DNA of 64,000 bases from Sipunculus nudus (GCA_026874595.1 CM049311.1:13543676-13607675), one strand, 5' to 3'. Shown: positions 1 to 13,075, counted from the first letter of the stretch. Notes: a model not told the origin generated them from the letters alone. Made by a program: numbers and translations.

Positions 1-3000
1 AAATGCACCTATTCGCAGTCCATGATAATGACGTTGGCTGGCAGAAGCATTGCTACTATTTTAGACTTGGTGTTAGCAACGATGTGACATTAACGTTCTC
101 TGTGGGGAGCGGGTCTGTGTTTCTGCTAGATAGTGTAAGCTTAAATGCTGTGAGCAGAACTACCAGTGCGACTTCGGAAGTCTTGACGGTAGACGTGCTG
201 CCTGGGTCGGAGCCTGGAACCTGCTTTGCGACAGCAACATGGTCACTTATGGACCCTGAGAGTGAAATAAAAGAATTCCAATGGGCAATCGGTACCGTCA
301 AAGGTGCGTCAGTTTAATTCATTACAACTCAGTGCAATATACACCAACATATGTTACCTGAAAATCCACTGTTCCAGTATTTATATTGTCCTTTATTTTA
401 CACTTTAAAATTTCCCATTTGTACGAGATTAGTTATTTTCTCTGCTGGAAGTAGGTAAATATATGCGTGACCTATAAGCATATTTGTCGGGTTTTAACAA
501 GTACTTTTAAGGTGTCTTATCGCCCAGGTGGAGTTCAGCTTCAGCCATTTAAGTCTGTATCAAAGATGAACCATGCGCGATCGTCCAAACTGACTTTACC
601 TCAAGGGACGGCTATTCACGTAACTGTTAAGACAACAAATGGAGCAGGGATGATTGGTGTCTTTCATGCCGAGCCTGTCCATGTTGACTATACACCTCCA
701 GAAATAGTTGCTGCAACGGTAAGAGACAGGAAAAACCAAGATCCCTGTACACAGTTCTCAAATCCACTCTGTAAATAACCGAAACATTGACATTATTTGA
801 TAAATAAATACAAATGTATAACTCTTCGGTTAATTAATAAAAATATATTATCGAACGTATTATACAGACTTATTTAAATTGTTTTGACATTTGAATATAT
901 CGTATAGATCAACAACCAGCCTGCCAACGGAACTTCTTACATTACTGACATTGTCCAGATCATGTGGGGGGTGGATGACCCGGAAACTCCTTTGAAAAGC
1001 TGTGAATATAGCATAGGTAAGTGAAGACTATTCTTCTTCAGCTTAATATGTATCTTTGATAACCTTAAATATCTGGTGAAATTCTTCTTTGTGTTACGGC
1101 ACTGGACTATTAATGGACGTTTTTACTGTGTTTCCAGCATAATATGCAACTGTCTGACTATAAATAATAAAATTCAGACTAAAAGTAAAAAATATTGTCA
1201 TTTGTAAACTGTAATACTGGTAATAATGTGATTATGCCAGCTGGTACATTCAATTGTGCTTCAAATTATACGCTTACAGGCCATAAACAAGGGATGTCTG
1301 ACTTCCTTCCATCGACTCTCGCACTTAATAACCGAGGAGAAGCCAACCTGACTGGTCTGACACACGGCGACACATTGTATGTGAACATCCGTTGTACGAA
1401 CAACAAAGACATGACCGGATACTTGACCACTGAGCCGGTTGTTATTGTGACAGGCCCGCCAGATTCTTCTTGGGCACGCATATCTCCAGTCACGGTCTCA
1501 ACATCTGTTTATCCCACAAGGGGTCACCACCAGTCACAAACCACTCAAATGAGGATTTCATGGACTGGATTTAGTGATGCGTCTGGGATCAGTCACTATG
1601 AGGTTTGATGTTAAACCCCTTATATGGCATATCGTAATATGCTTATGTACCAAGAATACCATTTGGCGTATGAGGCATTCATGCCTAATAGAATGTTTTG
1701 ATTAAAAACACATGCTTTGGGACCAAGTTTAAAATGCATTCCGCCTAGCCTGTGATACATATTAAATCGACGCTACAAAAATATGCAGGAATTCTGTTAC
1801 AAATTCGTACATATTTTAATATCAGTTGAAGACGTCACAAGAAGGTCGTGTCATCTCTGACTGGAAGACCGTAGCGGAACATCCTGTCCAATTTTGTGAC
1901 CTTACAAATTTGGATTTAAGGGCCTACAAGACATATACACTGGCTGTGAGAGCAGTTAATCATGCCGATTACGTGAGCCAAGACGTTACAGCTACCATCA
2001 CTATCGAAGTCACGAAGCCCTATATGACAGGTAACCAACAACGGAAACATGATTTTATGACCCTGCGTTTATTTTCTATTAATAAATTCAACAAGGAATC
2101 TGGATACATGGAAGAAAGGCTTATGGCTAATGTATATACAAATTATTAAACTATATGTGTCAAATGTGTAACTGTTATTGCATAAAGATGTAAGAATCAA
2201 TACACTCTAAATTGAGTAGATATCGTTTTGTTTGCATAGAAAAATCTAAGTTGAACACAGATCTTCCATGTTTTGCGAGAAATTCATAATGGTAGATGTT
2301 TATAAGATATTTAGTAAGCAAACCGTCAGGAACGACAAAAAAATCTTTAGCTTTAAATTACTTAACAGTATTTTCGTATTTGGACATTATAATTTACTGT
2401 TTAAAGATGTATTTATATGTACAAAAAAGATATTGATACCAATCTGATAATAAGTGTGGGTTCCTATACAGGAGCATCCCTGAACAGTTTCTGGAATCCT
2501 CTGCACACCATACACCTTGACTGGGCCGGAATGTACATTTCTAATTCTTCACTGGTTTATGACGTTTCTGTTGGTAAGTATATATCTCATGAACCAAATG
2601 TCATTCTTATTGAATATTGTTGTATCTGATTTGTGTTTTTTTATGAATGACATTTGTACGCGAACAGTTTCCTTATCTTGTTACCAGTTCCTACATGTAT
2701 GAACCAAATACAATCTGATTTGCTATTATATAATACAAAATTGATATTTACTAAGACAGGGGGTATAAACAATGCCATGATAATGGCTTACTATAAGGTT
2801 AGCGTGTACCGTATGTAGCGTAACTAGCCGAAATGTCATTTCTCTATCGCATTCCTTCTATTGTTTATTTGAAAGTACAATAATTGGCTCTTCCTAATGG
2901 AGGATAACCTATTGTTGAAAATATTCTAAAATAGTTCCTGTTGTTTGAAGGAACTTACGAGGGCGGATGTGACGTTCTGTGTGCAGTAGAAACGTCTGAC

Positions 3001-3123
3001 CATAAGATAGTGGTCACCAGTGTGGATTCGTCTGTTGAGCATCACGTGATCATTACAGCTGTGAACCAGGCCGGGCTGTGGAGTAGTAGTAGTCATGTGA
3101 TCGGCCACCCCGGAAATACTTGA
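1..3123 (+). CDS. 3' part of a multi-exon gene for an extracellular FN3-like repeat protein
   Basis: Seven exons can be joined in one frame: 19-303, 528-718, 908-1016, 1280-1602, 1826-2030, 2472-2573 and 2951-3123. Each has an AG acceptor and all but the last a GT donor, and the phases fit (1/1, 0/0, 1/1, 0/0, 1/1, 1/1). The product repeats a pattern of a Trp-containing strand, a 'DPES/DDPE' turn, an 'IG' plus Gly-rich turn, then 'LxxGxxxxVxVxxxN' and a 'TPP' linker, which resembles beta-sandwich modules of the fibronectin type III kind in extracellular proteins. The first exon probably starts at an acceptor at 17-18, so the gene begins before the window. An in-frame TGA at 3121-3123 follows the last module; it may be the true end, or the real donor may lie earlier (for example at 3096). 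No transmembrane segment is visible. The exact family is not identified. Confidence 0.6.
19..303 (+). CDS. FN3-like gene, first visible exon
   Basis: Open from the window start to the donor AAAG|gtgcgt at 304. Encodes two halves of modules including 'DPESEIKEFQWAIGT', the best preserved copy of the repeat signature. Ends in phase 1 and joins exon 528-718 to give a Gly-Gly turn at the junction. Confidence 0.6.
528..718 (+). CDS. FN3-like gene, exon
   Basis: Acceptor cgcccag| before 528 and donor ACG|gtaaga after 718. Encodes the second half of a module, ending in a 'VDYTPPEI' linker. Phase 1 in, phase 0 out. Confidence 0.6.
908..1016 (+). CDS. FN3-like gene, exon
   Basis: Acceptor tatag| before 908, donor ATAG|gtaagt after 1016. 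Encodes 'MWGVDDPETPLKSCEYSIG', a second copy of the Trp / DPE / IG signature. Phase 0 in, 1 out. Confidence 0.6.
1280..1602 (+). CDS. FN3-like gene, exon
   Basis: Acceptor cttacag| before 1280 and donor GAG|gtttga after 1602. Encodes the C-terminal half of one module ('GDTLYVNIRCTNN') and the N-terminal half of the next ('RISWTGFSDASGISHYEV'). Phase 1 in, 0 out. The open frame extends upstream of the acceptor by chance. Confidence 0.6.
1826..2573 (+). CDS. FN3-like gene, exons 1826-2030 and 2472-2573
   Basis: Exon 1826-2030 follows atcag| and ends at ACAG|gtaacc. Exon 2472-2573 follows atacag| and ends GTTG|gtaagt. The first carries 'YKTYTLAVRAVNHADYVS', the usual module C-terminal strand; the second carries a short Trp strand, 'IHLDWAGM'. 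The intron between them holds nothing recognisable. Confidence 0.55.
2951..3123 (+). CDS. FN3-like gene, possible terminal exon
   Basis: Acceptor tttgaag| before 2951, phase 1. Encodes 'HHVIITAVNQAGLWSS', again a module end, then runs to a TGA at 3121-3123. No polyadenylation signal stands out close by, so the stop may simply lie beyond an unrecognised donor. Confidence 0.45.
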
Positions 3124-5530
3124 CCTGTATCATATAGACAAACCACAACTTTAAAAACTGTGCATTTGCTTCCTGCTTATTTTATCAACTATCTTTATTA
3201 CACATTTTACATATTTTTTATATATTATATATGCAGTATAATTGACTTGTCCGGAGGAAAATTATGACAGAGTTTGGTATAAGGAAACGTTCAGTTCATA
3301 CTATTCTTTTAACCTGTTTAGATGAACATGCCAAGAGAAATGCTATTTTTTCACAATATTAGTTTTTCGTATTTCCTTATACATAAATGCCCTAGAACCG
3401 ATAGACATCTGTTAGTAACTTCCTTTTATAAGCTTTAAGCTATTTTTTATGCTATAAAAATGCTTTTAAAATTGCAATTTTTAAAGACTGATAACTCATA
3501 TGTTTGACAGATACATTTTGTGTATTTGTTTTACATAAAGGAATACAGAATATCTGATATATGAAAATATTTAAGGAAGAAAAGTGATTCCATTGAAAAA
3601 AGGCTATTTACATTTATTCATTTTTGTGCATGTGCGTGCTTGACCAGTGGATGCGTTCATTGAATCTGTTCAAGGATAAACTTAACATTGGAAACAACAT
3701 GGACCCCATCATGTAACTTACATGAACTAACAAATACAAACCCGTTTTCAGGCGGATTTCCCAGCGAATATGTTGAACCGTCGTACGGTACGTAAGTGAT
3801 CCCTGCCCATCTATATAAATACCCCTTCTACGCGTGGCTTAAAGTTAATCAGTGAACATGTATCTGTGTTTTCAATACTCGGACTGTCAACTGACTTGGG
3901 GGAAATGAACATCAGATTTTGGTGCAGTAAACTTCCACTGAAATTAGCGATGATGTCAGAATACATAAAACGGAAGTCTATGTCGATATTCCCTGGTTTT
4001 ATGGGGGCAAATCAATGGTTATAGAAATGTTTTTTTCCGTTTACAACAGGGATAAACTTAATTTTTTATCATTTTTTTTCAATCTTTAGCTTATCAGAGG
4101 TAATTTGCCCATCGTCGGCTATTTGTTATTATTTGTTTCACAAAACGTTCCAATTTCGTTATCATTCGTACAAATATGAGCATATGGGAGCGGGGGTTCG
4201 TAAACAAAGTTGCCTAACAAACCGAATAGCAAATTACATAGTTTATTTGTCTAAACTGCAACCCAAAAGAAAGCGTATTCTTTATCAGTACTTCAGGTTG
4301 ACCCAACGTATAAATATAAGCTCTGTAAAGATGATATACGAGATTCTGCTCAACTGGGTAAGATTTATTCTCTACAAAGGTCACCCACGGAGTGCATTAA
4401 AACAGGCCTTTATCTAAATGCCTGCATGGCATCGAGCGTATAAACCACGCCTCCCCCTAAGTAGAAATACATTCAGAATGTGTTTATAGTTTGAGAAGAA
4501 GGCTTTTGCCTACACAGAAGTCTGAACAAGAGCTGTGGGTAAATACATGTTTAACTTTTATACTGCTGGCCTTTACTTAAAAAAACAGTGTTTTACTTAG
4601 CAACTTTATCACCATATTGTTGGATTTCGATAATAATCTGAAAATTCAAAAACAAGATGAAATCCAAAATACACTATATATCTGAAGTACAGGTTACCAT
4701 ACATACGTATGGGTTACAATACTCCCGGCATTGGTTTTAGGTGCGGCATCAAAGGAATTCGCTTAAAAAGCAAAATCTACACACAAACACACACACACTA
4801 ATAGAGTATATAACGGCCGTATTCCGGCTCAAATGGCAAAAGACTGAGAATACACAAGGTAAATTTCTCACTTGTATAGCAATTTTTATACATCACCTTT
4901 TATCAGCGCTACCTGGCGAGCGAAATAAGGGTATTTGGCATTCGGAACCCATCGTGTAATCTTCGGGTGTCCTCCTATACCGTTTGTTCAAGTTTCGCAT
5001 CAGTCAAAGTTTATTTTGCGGTGGCGGCCCCTGGCGTTTGCTAGAGAAACTATTATGAATTCTGCCGAAGAGTCCCGAATGTGTCTTTTATGAAGAAAGC
5101 TCCAACCAGACGGCAGAAAACCTAACAAAACGCTCGCAGCCATATCAAAATAGAAGAAAACGCGGCAAACATCTAAGCAATTGAAATTAATAATAATAAT
5201 AATAATCAGACTAGTGTCAATACCAGTTTTCAAACTATAAATTATTGAAAGGCAAGTAACGTCACAACGTGGTTTATCATATATCATGTATGTTTAATAA
5301 AATTAAACATACTTAGAAAATTATTGAATAAAACTGAAGTTAAAATTATTATTAAATATTTTATTATTAAATATTGCATGTATATTGATTTTTTTATATG
5401 AAGCCTCCTGTTTATACACAGGAAGAAAGTTGTGTGTACAAGAAGAAATTAAAATGCATGTATGATATAGATATTATTTATGGAAGTCCTAAACCTTTTG
5501 TATTGTTTTAAAAGATGTTGTGGGACAAGT

Positions 5531-5533
<3 letters not shown>
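3124..5533. other. Intergenic, no gene recognised
   Basis: AT-rich sequence. A TATATAAATA box lies near 3815 followed by a short ATG-initiated frame of under 20 codons, which is not convincing. A (TAA)n tract lies near 5190-5207. Open frames near 4133-4417 have no recognisable domain. Confidence 0.5.

Positions 5534-5596
<63 letters not shown>
5534..5596. repeat. (TA)n microsatellite
   Basis: About 30 uninterrupted TA units, directly abutting the MITE that follows. Confidence 0.95.
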
Positions 5597-5599
<3 letters not shown>

Positions 5600-5781
5600 G
5601 GGCGAATCAAGGGTTTGTAAAGGGGAGGGTCAAACCCCGGATGACTAATAAGAAAGCCTATGAAAAGGTCCCTGCTCCAGAATGTGAGGGGTCCATGCAA
5701 AAAAAATGGTTTTATAAATCCTGAAAAAAAAAGGTTGTTGCTCCCCCCCCCCCCCCCCCCCACCTTCTGGATCCTCCACTG
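5597..5781. mobile_element. Small MITE with CAGKGG..GGATC-type ends
   Basis: The left end reads caggggcgaatcaaggg and the right end reads as the reverse complement of cagtggaggatccagaagg, so the termini are imperfect inverted repeats. It contains a C19 run at 5742-5760. Flanks are TA-rich, as expected for Tc1/mariner-like targets, but an exact TA duplication cannot be proven because the left side is a TA repeat. Confidence 0.55.
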
Positions 5782-7835
5782 TATATAAATATTTTTGAGT
5801 GTGAGGGCATGTGTGCAAATTCACTGTTTTACTTTATACATGTGCATTATTATAGAAAATGTGCTGTTCAGTAAGTTAAGGCAACCGGTGGCAATAATTT
5901 TTAGAATCTTCCCCTTTACATTCGGAGTCAGTGACTCATGCATGTAATAATATAAGTATATTGTATATATGCCAATGAGAACTGTCAATTCATATATACA
6001 ACAAGTGATGCTCCATTTGTGACATATCTGTGGTATTTGTTTAGTGTAAAAAACACTGTGACACATCAAAACATTATCTTCATGAAGATAATAACCATTA
6101 ATGTTAAATGAAGTTTTTATTTTTTTTTTTTTTTTTTAATTTTTAATCATTGAAAAATAACAGATTCATTTTGTTATTACAACTTACAAGTATTTATTTT
6201 ATTCTGATGTAATACATCACTTTAGCCTAGAGAAAGGGTGAATTAAATTTTTAACAATTCCTCACACCATTTCAGTGGATTGAACATAACAGGTGTAAAC
6301 ACATATTGTCAGAGAATATTATTTATATTGTTGAATAGGAACATCTTAATGATTGTTTTCTGATTATTACTCATGACTGTTATAATGTCTGATTCCAAGT
6401 GGACCATGATAACAAATATTATTTTTTATCTCTTTTTTACTACTAGCGTAAATAATAGCATTTTACCCTTCTCTTTCTCCAACCCCCCCCCCCCCCCCCC
6501 CGGCAGGGTACATATGCGGCGATAGAATACAATATATTTTTTTAAACCAACAAGTCATGTGATTACTAAATATATGAATGACAGACAAAATTTCTGTGAA
6601 TAATATAAACCTTATACTCTTTATATAGCCTATATTTACACATATTAATTTTATAAAAAAACAGCTCAATTATTTAAGATTATACCTTTGTCTTTCTTTA
6701 GTTTCTTGACGATTTTCTGTATTTTTTGTAATTTTAATAATCAGGATATCTAGGTCGATCACCAAAATTTGAGCTCGAGCTTTGTCATACCGACAGACCC
6801 GAAGTTGTACAGTTCTAACACCAGTAATAACCGTCTTGCATCTTTGAGTGCCAATAAATGCGCTCTGTTATGTAAATTATCGACAAGCTTACAATTATTA
6901 AAAAGCTGGGAGCTATACAATTAAACTTGCTTCCTCGTCAATAACAGTTACTGACCTTTTACCAGAGATATATCAAATATATTTCTGGTAACAGGAGAGG
7001 AGATAGCATATCATTGCATGCACATGAACACATGAATACTTTGACTGGGAGTGGGAGACGCTCTGAATCGACAGGGCCAAGATTGATACATTTTGTTTAA
7101 ACCTATCAACTTTGAAGAGTGACGCTCTGATGTTGGGTAAATGTAACACTTTTTTAGCTCTGGTTTCGTCCAATGCTTTCCAATAGATGGTGAATATGAT
7201 CATATAGGCTGCGTCATTTGAATTACTGAAACTTTCATGTGTCAATATGGACTCAATATACGATAGGGCCAAATCGGGCCTGCCTTGTCCCATCCTTGCG
7301 TTTCTCCTCGTCTTGTTATTTTATTACGCACAGAAGGAAAAAAAAACAGATTGCTGTTACTTTGAATGATACCCGGAGTAACTTTTATAAAAAAATTATA
7401 AATATATGCCTCGACCGTATTAAAAAGAAAACATTTATTCTGACAGGTCCTTCGAGCATATGGTTGAAAGTTTACACACGTGTCAAGAAGGTCCGACCTG
7501 ATGTTCCACCTCCACTTGTGGTTACATGGCCTTGTTTTCAGTCTAGCAATAACGTTCGCTGATTGGTTAATAGGCCTGTCGATCACACACTCGCCGTCAG
7601 GTAAATTGAAGATGAATCCTGAAATTAACCTTGCACTGGTTACAGTTCATACCAAAGAAGACTACCTCTACCTATACACTATGTACCTTTCCTCTTTATC
7701 CCAACAAATTTAATCAAAATGTTTCCATCTTCTCAGAAAACTCTGAATATTTAATCATTTTTTTTATTTTCAGGATATTTTACCTTTTCACTGTTTATTG
7801 TTTACATGGGTAAACATGTTCAGGTTGCCCATGGC
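5782..7835. other. Intergenic, no gene recognised
   Basis: AT-rich, with a poly-T tract near 6120-6138 and a C18 tract at 6483-6500. Two opposite-strand open frames of about 110 codons (7239-7586) show no recognisable domain or splice context. Confidence 0.5.
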
Positions 7836-9840
7836 TGATTAGTGATTCAGTGTAGCCTTGAATAGTAAAGACAAACCTGTCTGATTAGATTCAGTGTAGC
7901 CTTGAATAGTAAAGACAAACCTGTCTTGATTAGATTCAGTGTAGCCTTGAATAGTAAAGACAAACCTGTCTGATTAGATTTAGTGTAGCCTTGAATAGTA
8001 AAGACAAACCTGTCTGATTAGATTCAGTGTAGCCTTGAATAGTAAAGACAAACCTGTCTGATTAGATTCAGTGTAGCCTTGAATAGTAAAGACAAACCTG
8101 TCTAATTAGTGATTCAGTGTTGCCTTGAACAGTAAAGACAAACCTGTCTGATTAGTGATTCAGTGTAGTCTTGAATAGTAAAGACAAACCTGTCTGATTA
8201 GTGATTCAGTGTAGCCTTGAACAGTAAAGACAAACATGTCTGATTAGATTCAGTGTAGCCTTGACTAGTAAAGACAAACCTGTCTGATTAGATTCAGTGT
8301 AGCCTTGAATAGTAAAGACAAACCTGTCTGATTAGATTCAGTGTAGCCTTGAACAGTTAAGACAAACCTGTCCGATTAGTGATTCAGTGTAGCCTTGAAC
8401 AGTAAAGACAAACCTGTCTGATTAGATTCAGTGTAGCCTTGAATAGTAAAGACAAACCTGTCTGATTAGATTCAGTGCAGCCTTGAACAGTTAAGACAAA
8501 CCTGTCCGATTAGTGATTCAGTGTAGCCTTGAACAGTAAAGGCAAACCTGTCTGATTAGATTCAGTGTAGCCTTGAATAGTAAAGACAAACCTGTCTGAT
8601 TAGATTCAGTGTAGCCTTGAATAGTAAAGACAAACCTGTCTGATTAGATTCAGTGTAGCCTTGAACAGTAAAGACAAACCTGTCTGATTAGATTCAGTGT
8701 AGCCTTGAATAGTAAAGACAAACCTGTCAGATTAGATTCAGTGTAGCCTTGAACAGTAAAGACAAACCTGTCTGATTAGATTCAGTGTAGCCTTGAACAG
8801 TAAAGACAAACCTGTCTGATTAGATTCAGTGTAGCCTTGAATAGTAAAGACAAACTTGTCTGATTAGATTCAGTGTAGCCTTGAATAGTAAAGACAAACC
8901 TGTCTGATTAGATTCAGTGTAGCCTTGAATAGTAAAGACAAACCTGTCTAATTAGATTCAGTGTAGCCTTGAATAGTAAAGACAAACCTGTCTGATTAGA
9001 TTCAGTGTAGCCTTGAATAGTAAAGACAAACCTGTCTGATTAGTGATTCAGTGTAGCCTTGAACAGTAAAGACAAACATGTCTGATTAGATTCAGTGTAG
9101 CCTTGAATAGTAAAGACAAACCTGTCTGATTAGATTCAGTGTAGCCTTGAATAGTAAAGACAAACCTGTCTGATTAGATTCAGTGTAGCCTTGAATAGTA
9201 AAGACAAACCTGTCTGATTAGTGATTCAGTGTAGCCTTGAACAGTAAAGGCAAACCTGTCTGATTAGATTCAGTGTAGCCTTGAATAGTAAAGGCAAACC
9301 TGTCTGATTAGATTCAGTGTAGCCTTGAATAGTAAAGACAAACCTGTCTGATTAGATTCAGTGTAGCCTTGAACAGTAAAGACAAACCTGTCTGATTAGA
9401 TTCAGTGTAGCCTTGAACAGTAAAGACAAACCTGTCTGATTAGATTCAGTGTAGCCTTGAATAGTAAAGACAAACCTGTCTGATTAGTGATTCAGTGTAG
9501 CCTTGAACAGTAAAGACAAACCTGTCTGATTAGATTCAGTGTAGCCTTGAATAGTAAAGACAAACCTGTCAGATTAGATTCAGTGTAGCCTTGAATAGTA
9601 AAGACAAACCTGTCTGATTAGATTCAGTGTAGCCTTGAATAGTAAAGACAAACCTGTCTGATTAGATTCAGTGTAGCCTTGAATAGTAAAGACAAACCTG
9701 TCTGATTAGATTCAGTGTAGCCTTGAATAGTAAAGACAAACCTGTCTGATTAGATTCAGTGTAGCCTTGAATAGTAAAGACAAACCTGTCTGATTAGATT
9801 CAGTGTATAGCCTTGAATAGTAAAGACAAACCTGTCTGAT
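7836..9840. repeat. Satellite array, 44-bp monomer, about 45 copies
   Basis: The monomer contains ATTAGATTCAGTGTAGCCTT followed by GAATAGTAAAGACAAACCTG and TCTG (44 bp in total). Copies are about 90-100% alike and all head to tail. A 46-bp variant has ATTAGTGATT in place of ATTAGATT and usually also GAACAG in place of GAATAG. The last copy has a 2-bp insertion (GTGTATAGCC). The array has stops in all frames, so it is not protein-coding. Confidence 0.97.
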
Positions 9841-10766
9841 ACTCATGTTTGTCTATCTGACATGTCTGCCGAAGACCAAATAGGCCAGAACTGGTCTGTA
9901 TCTCCTGGGGGCCGAACTACAGGATCACGGGCTCGACTAGTAGCCAAGGGTGGTCTATTGTATACCTAGTCTGCATCTCGAGCTTCACACGTATAGGCTT
10001 TATCTTTGTCGTAATAAAATCGCACCTAAACAATCGTGCTCCAAGCCAAGGGTTGTTTATCGAGGTTCCCATGCGAGTCGTACTTTTTTCTTTTAACTTT
10101 ATGTACTTAAAATCATCAATGACACTTGTTTTGTACCCCTGGGTATATGTTAGTTATTTTGTAAAGAAACCATTAGACAACCCTAGAGATGATAAACATG
10201 TGCCTTTGTGTTTTGAGTTTATTTGTTTATATCTCTATACTTCTAAACCTAGGATCTGTCGTTTTGTACTAAGGTAACTCTTACTTAAATTAAACATAAT
10301 ATCATGTTAATCGAATTATTTAATCCTTACATCAATGTCCCGAACCGAATCATTAACTTTAATAACCTGATTGAAATACATGTGTTTATTTTGAGTATCA
10401 TGATGTTAAGACTCGACTCGGTATGTAAGCTTTAAGGCATAAACGTGACGCGGCGGGCAATAAAACATGGGTTGCAATGCTAAGATAGTTTATGAAGGGT
10501 TTGCTCCCAGTTTTATCAACTGACATTCAAAGAGGGTTATCACGATTAACATTTATCAGACTGGCTGTCGAGCTGCTCGACTGGTACAAGGCTCGTTATC
10601 GATAATATATATCTAGCCGCAATCCCCGAATGTTGTGTATCATTGATTTGTCATTAAGTCTTACAAAAATATTTTATGGTCGATATGGCTGCATAGCTAA
10701 GCAAATATTCCGAGATAACATATAGCAGAGGCGTATAGTACCCGGGTCTTGCATTTTGACGCAGCC
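9841..10766. promoter_or_regulatory. Intergenic / presumptive 5' flank of the LLTP-like gene
   Basis: Non-repetitive sequence between the satellite and the signal-peptide ATG at 10767. An AT-rich TATA-like stretch (aatatatatc) lies near 10602, roughly 165 bp before the ATG. No element was identified with confidence. Confidence 0.2.
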
Positions 10767-10888
10767 ATGGACAGCCTGAGGTTTACTGGTGCCCAGCTTT
10801 TCTTGGTACTGACACTTGCTACTGCATGGACAGCTGTTGGCAATTGTTCATTTTGACCCGAGTCGAAATTATGAGTACAGTTTCAGTG
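10767..10888 (+). CDS. LLTP-like exon 1: signal peptide and first beta strand, frameshifted
   Basis: ATG at 10767 opens a typical signal peptide with the hydrophobic core 'LFLVLTLATAW'. This frame stops at 10854-10856, but the +1 frame continues as 'HFDPSRNYEYSFS', the expected start of an LLTP domain. The shift lies around 10848-10854. The exon is best ended before a GC donor, G|gcaagt, at 10889, which is phase-compatible with the acceptor at 11260. Confidence 0.5.
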
Positions 10889-11259
10889 GCAAGTACACTT
10901 AAAAGCCTTTTTTTAACATTGTTACCATAACATAATTCAAGGCTGTTTACTAGTTTGGAATAACGGTTTACGTAATATTATGAATGTCGTTAGTCCACGT
11001 TATTAATATACATATAAAAGATACCGATAATATAATTGTTATATTTTTTTCTATTTTTTTTTGGTCATTTTAAAAGTTGAAGTGGTAGTCGTATTGTTGG
11101 CTTTAAAATCATTTTATCAGGTAAGCTTATCTGTAGATCAAGGGTAAAAAATACATATTGAGTATATGTAAATAAACTGACAAAACTGCAGAGTCATATT
11201 GTGGTGTTATGATAAAGGTGATAAATAAGAAGACCTTGTGATATATTTTTCTATTGCAG

Positions 11260-11366
11260 GTGAACATGAGGCTGAATATCATGTTCAACCTTCCGAAAGG
11301 GATGTGACGTTTACAAAGACTCGGGGGCCTGCGTCACAACTGCGATCACAGGAAAGCTACACCAAA
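11260..11366 (+). CDS. LLTP-like exon 2
   Basis: Acceptor attgcag| before 11260 and donor AAA|gtaaat after 11366; phase 1 in, 0 out. Encodes 'GEHEAEYHVQPSERDVTF', a continuation of the N-terminal beta strand region. The next recognised exon (15064) needs phase 1, so at least one exon in between is missing or unrecognised. Confidence 0.5.
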
Positions 11367-11956
11367 GTAAATATTAACATGGAACACTCCAAACCATGTC
11401 AAAATTCAGTACATGGCTTTTTATACTACTTGCCAGAATACCTCCTGATACGTATGATATTTCATGTTGATTGTGTGTGTGCTTATGCAAGAGAGTGTGG
11501 ATGGGGCGCCACCGTTTTGCTCAACGATAAACTACTTTTTACCTCATATATGCTCAGGTTCATATAAAAACAAAAGCGCAAAACAGGAGGGAAACGTGCT
11601 TTTTCTAGATATATCCATTTTTGCTTTATCCTGATAGTTAAATGCTGCTAGATTAATGGCTATTGTTCCAGAATGTACACTGACGGAAGGACCTTGACGT
11701 ACCTCGTAAAATTATTGTGAAGGGTCACTTTGTTTCCCCGACTGGGTCACGACCAGGTTAAATATGCATTACCTTATCTGTTCTCATCTTTCGATATTTA
11801 AAAGTGTTAATGTCTCAGCATGGTAAAAATCCAATTTTCCTTATCGTAGGCTGTAGGAGAATTTTATATACATAAAGTTTAATTATAAACATTCGTATTA
11901 GTGTAACCTTTCTTTTACGCATAGATTAGGCATTCAACCGTTTGTAAAATAAATGG

Positions 11957-12090
11957 CAGACTGCCACACCGAACGCTGCGCTGCAAATAAACGGCTCAGC
12001 ATTTTTGCGGCGCTGCAAAGCGGAGAAAGTTGAACTTTTTTTCAGCTTTTTTTTCGGCGCAGCACAGCGTTCGTTGTGGCCGGGCCTTTA
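11957..12090. mobile_element. Foldback (hairpin) MITE
   Basis: Arms at 11963-11984 and 12057-12080 are near-perfect inverted repeats around GCCACAMCGAACGCTG. The internal 70 bases include further GC-rich self-complementary sequence. It is followed at 12090-12190 by pogo-like sequence with 'gcggacaccc' and 'taacggacaccc'. Confidence 0.55.
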
Positions 12091-12370
12091 GGGCGGACAC
12101 CCCCGCTATTCCGGACTATGGACACTTTTTTGTTCGCCCGATGGCAAAAATCACCCCGGCTAACGGACACCCAAGCGGCCGTCCCGATCGAAGTCGGCAG
12201 AAATGCATTGAAATTTTAAATATGGTTTGCTTCTGGTACGCCTCATATATCACTTAAATGTTCTCATGATTTAGGCATACTGCCATGACTATAAGACCGG
12301 AGCCAGTTTTACTCAAGTTACCTTATTTTTCAGTTTGAACATTCATTTATGTATCATTTGATCAATAGCA

Positions 12371-12388
12371 GCCCCCCCCCCCCCCCCC
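12371..12388. repeat. Poly-C tract
   Basis: Uninterrupted C run of about 18 bases in the large gap between LLTP-like exons 2 and 3. Confidence 0.9.
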
Positions 12389-13075
12389 AATAAAAAAATT
12401 GACGGAATTAACGAAGATTCTATTGTGCCGAGCTCTCAGTGAAGCAACATATGAAGCAACATATTTATTCTGTATTTGGGCCACATTGTTCTATCACAGG
12501 CCCAGAAGCGAGGATAATGACGTATCTGTTACACACCCGGACGATAACAGTCACGAGTCATGACCTTTCGCCTGGGGTGAGGGCTCAGCGATATCAACCA
12601 ATCCCCGATCCTGTAACATTTGCATCACGGAAATCAATCCAAACTACCAATATATAAGGCGTATATGATATCATGCATTGATTTATCATATTTGCTTGCG
12701 CTCCAAAAAGACTTTCACAATACTTGAACGAGATGTCAGAAATTAGTTTATGTCATAAGCGATTCTTTTATCACGGAGTGAGTAACTGAGCAATTTTACA
12801 GACCCAGTGCAGAAATGTATATGTCGAGATGAGCAAGTCCTGTTGATGTCAATCAATGTAAATATAGTATTTTAATAATAGGTTATGACGATAATGTTCC
12901 AGTTAATATGAAAAGCCTCTTTCAAAAATAAAACAAAAATAAAATAAATACATAAAACACAACAACCGGTAGCATTAAATTTTTATTTACATGTAACATA
13001 TATTTAAGGTTTAATATTAAAAGAAAAAATACCGTTTTTTTATGGTTGATAAAATCCCATACTTTGGTCTCCGAC

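Noticed and set aside
4133-4417. 94-codon open frame
   Set aside because: No recognisable motif; the ORF is surrounded by AT-rich non-coding sequence.
5515-5724. Open frame encoding Tyr-Ile repeats
   Set aside because: It is translation of a TA microsatellite; the same holds for frames at 25234, 49142, 55034 and 57592.
7836-9840. Regular array resembling a CRISPR
   Set aside because: Units are directly tandem with no unique spacers, and the context is a spliced animal genome.
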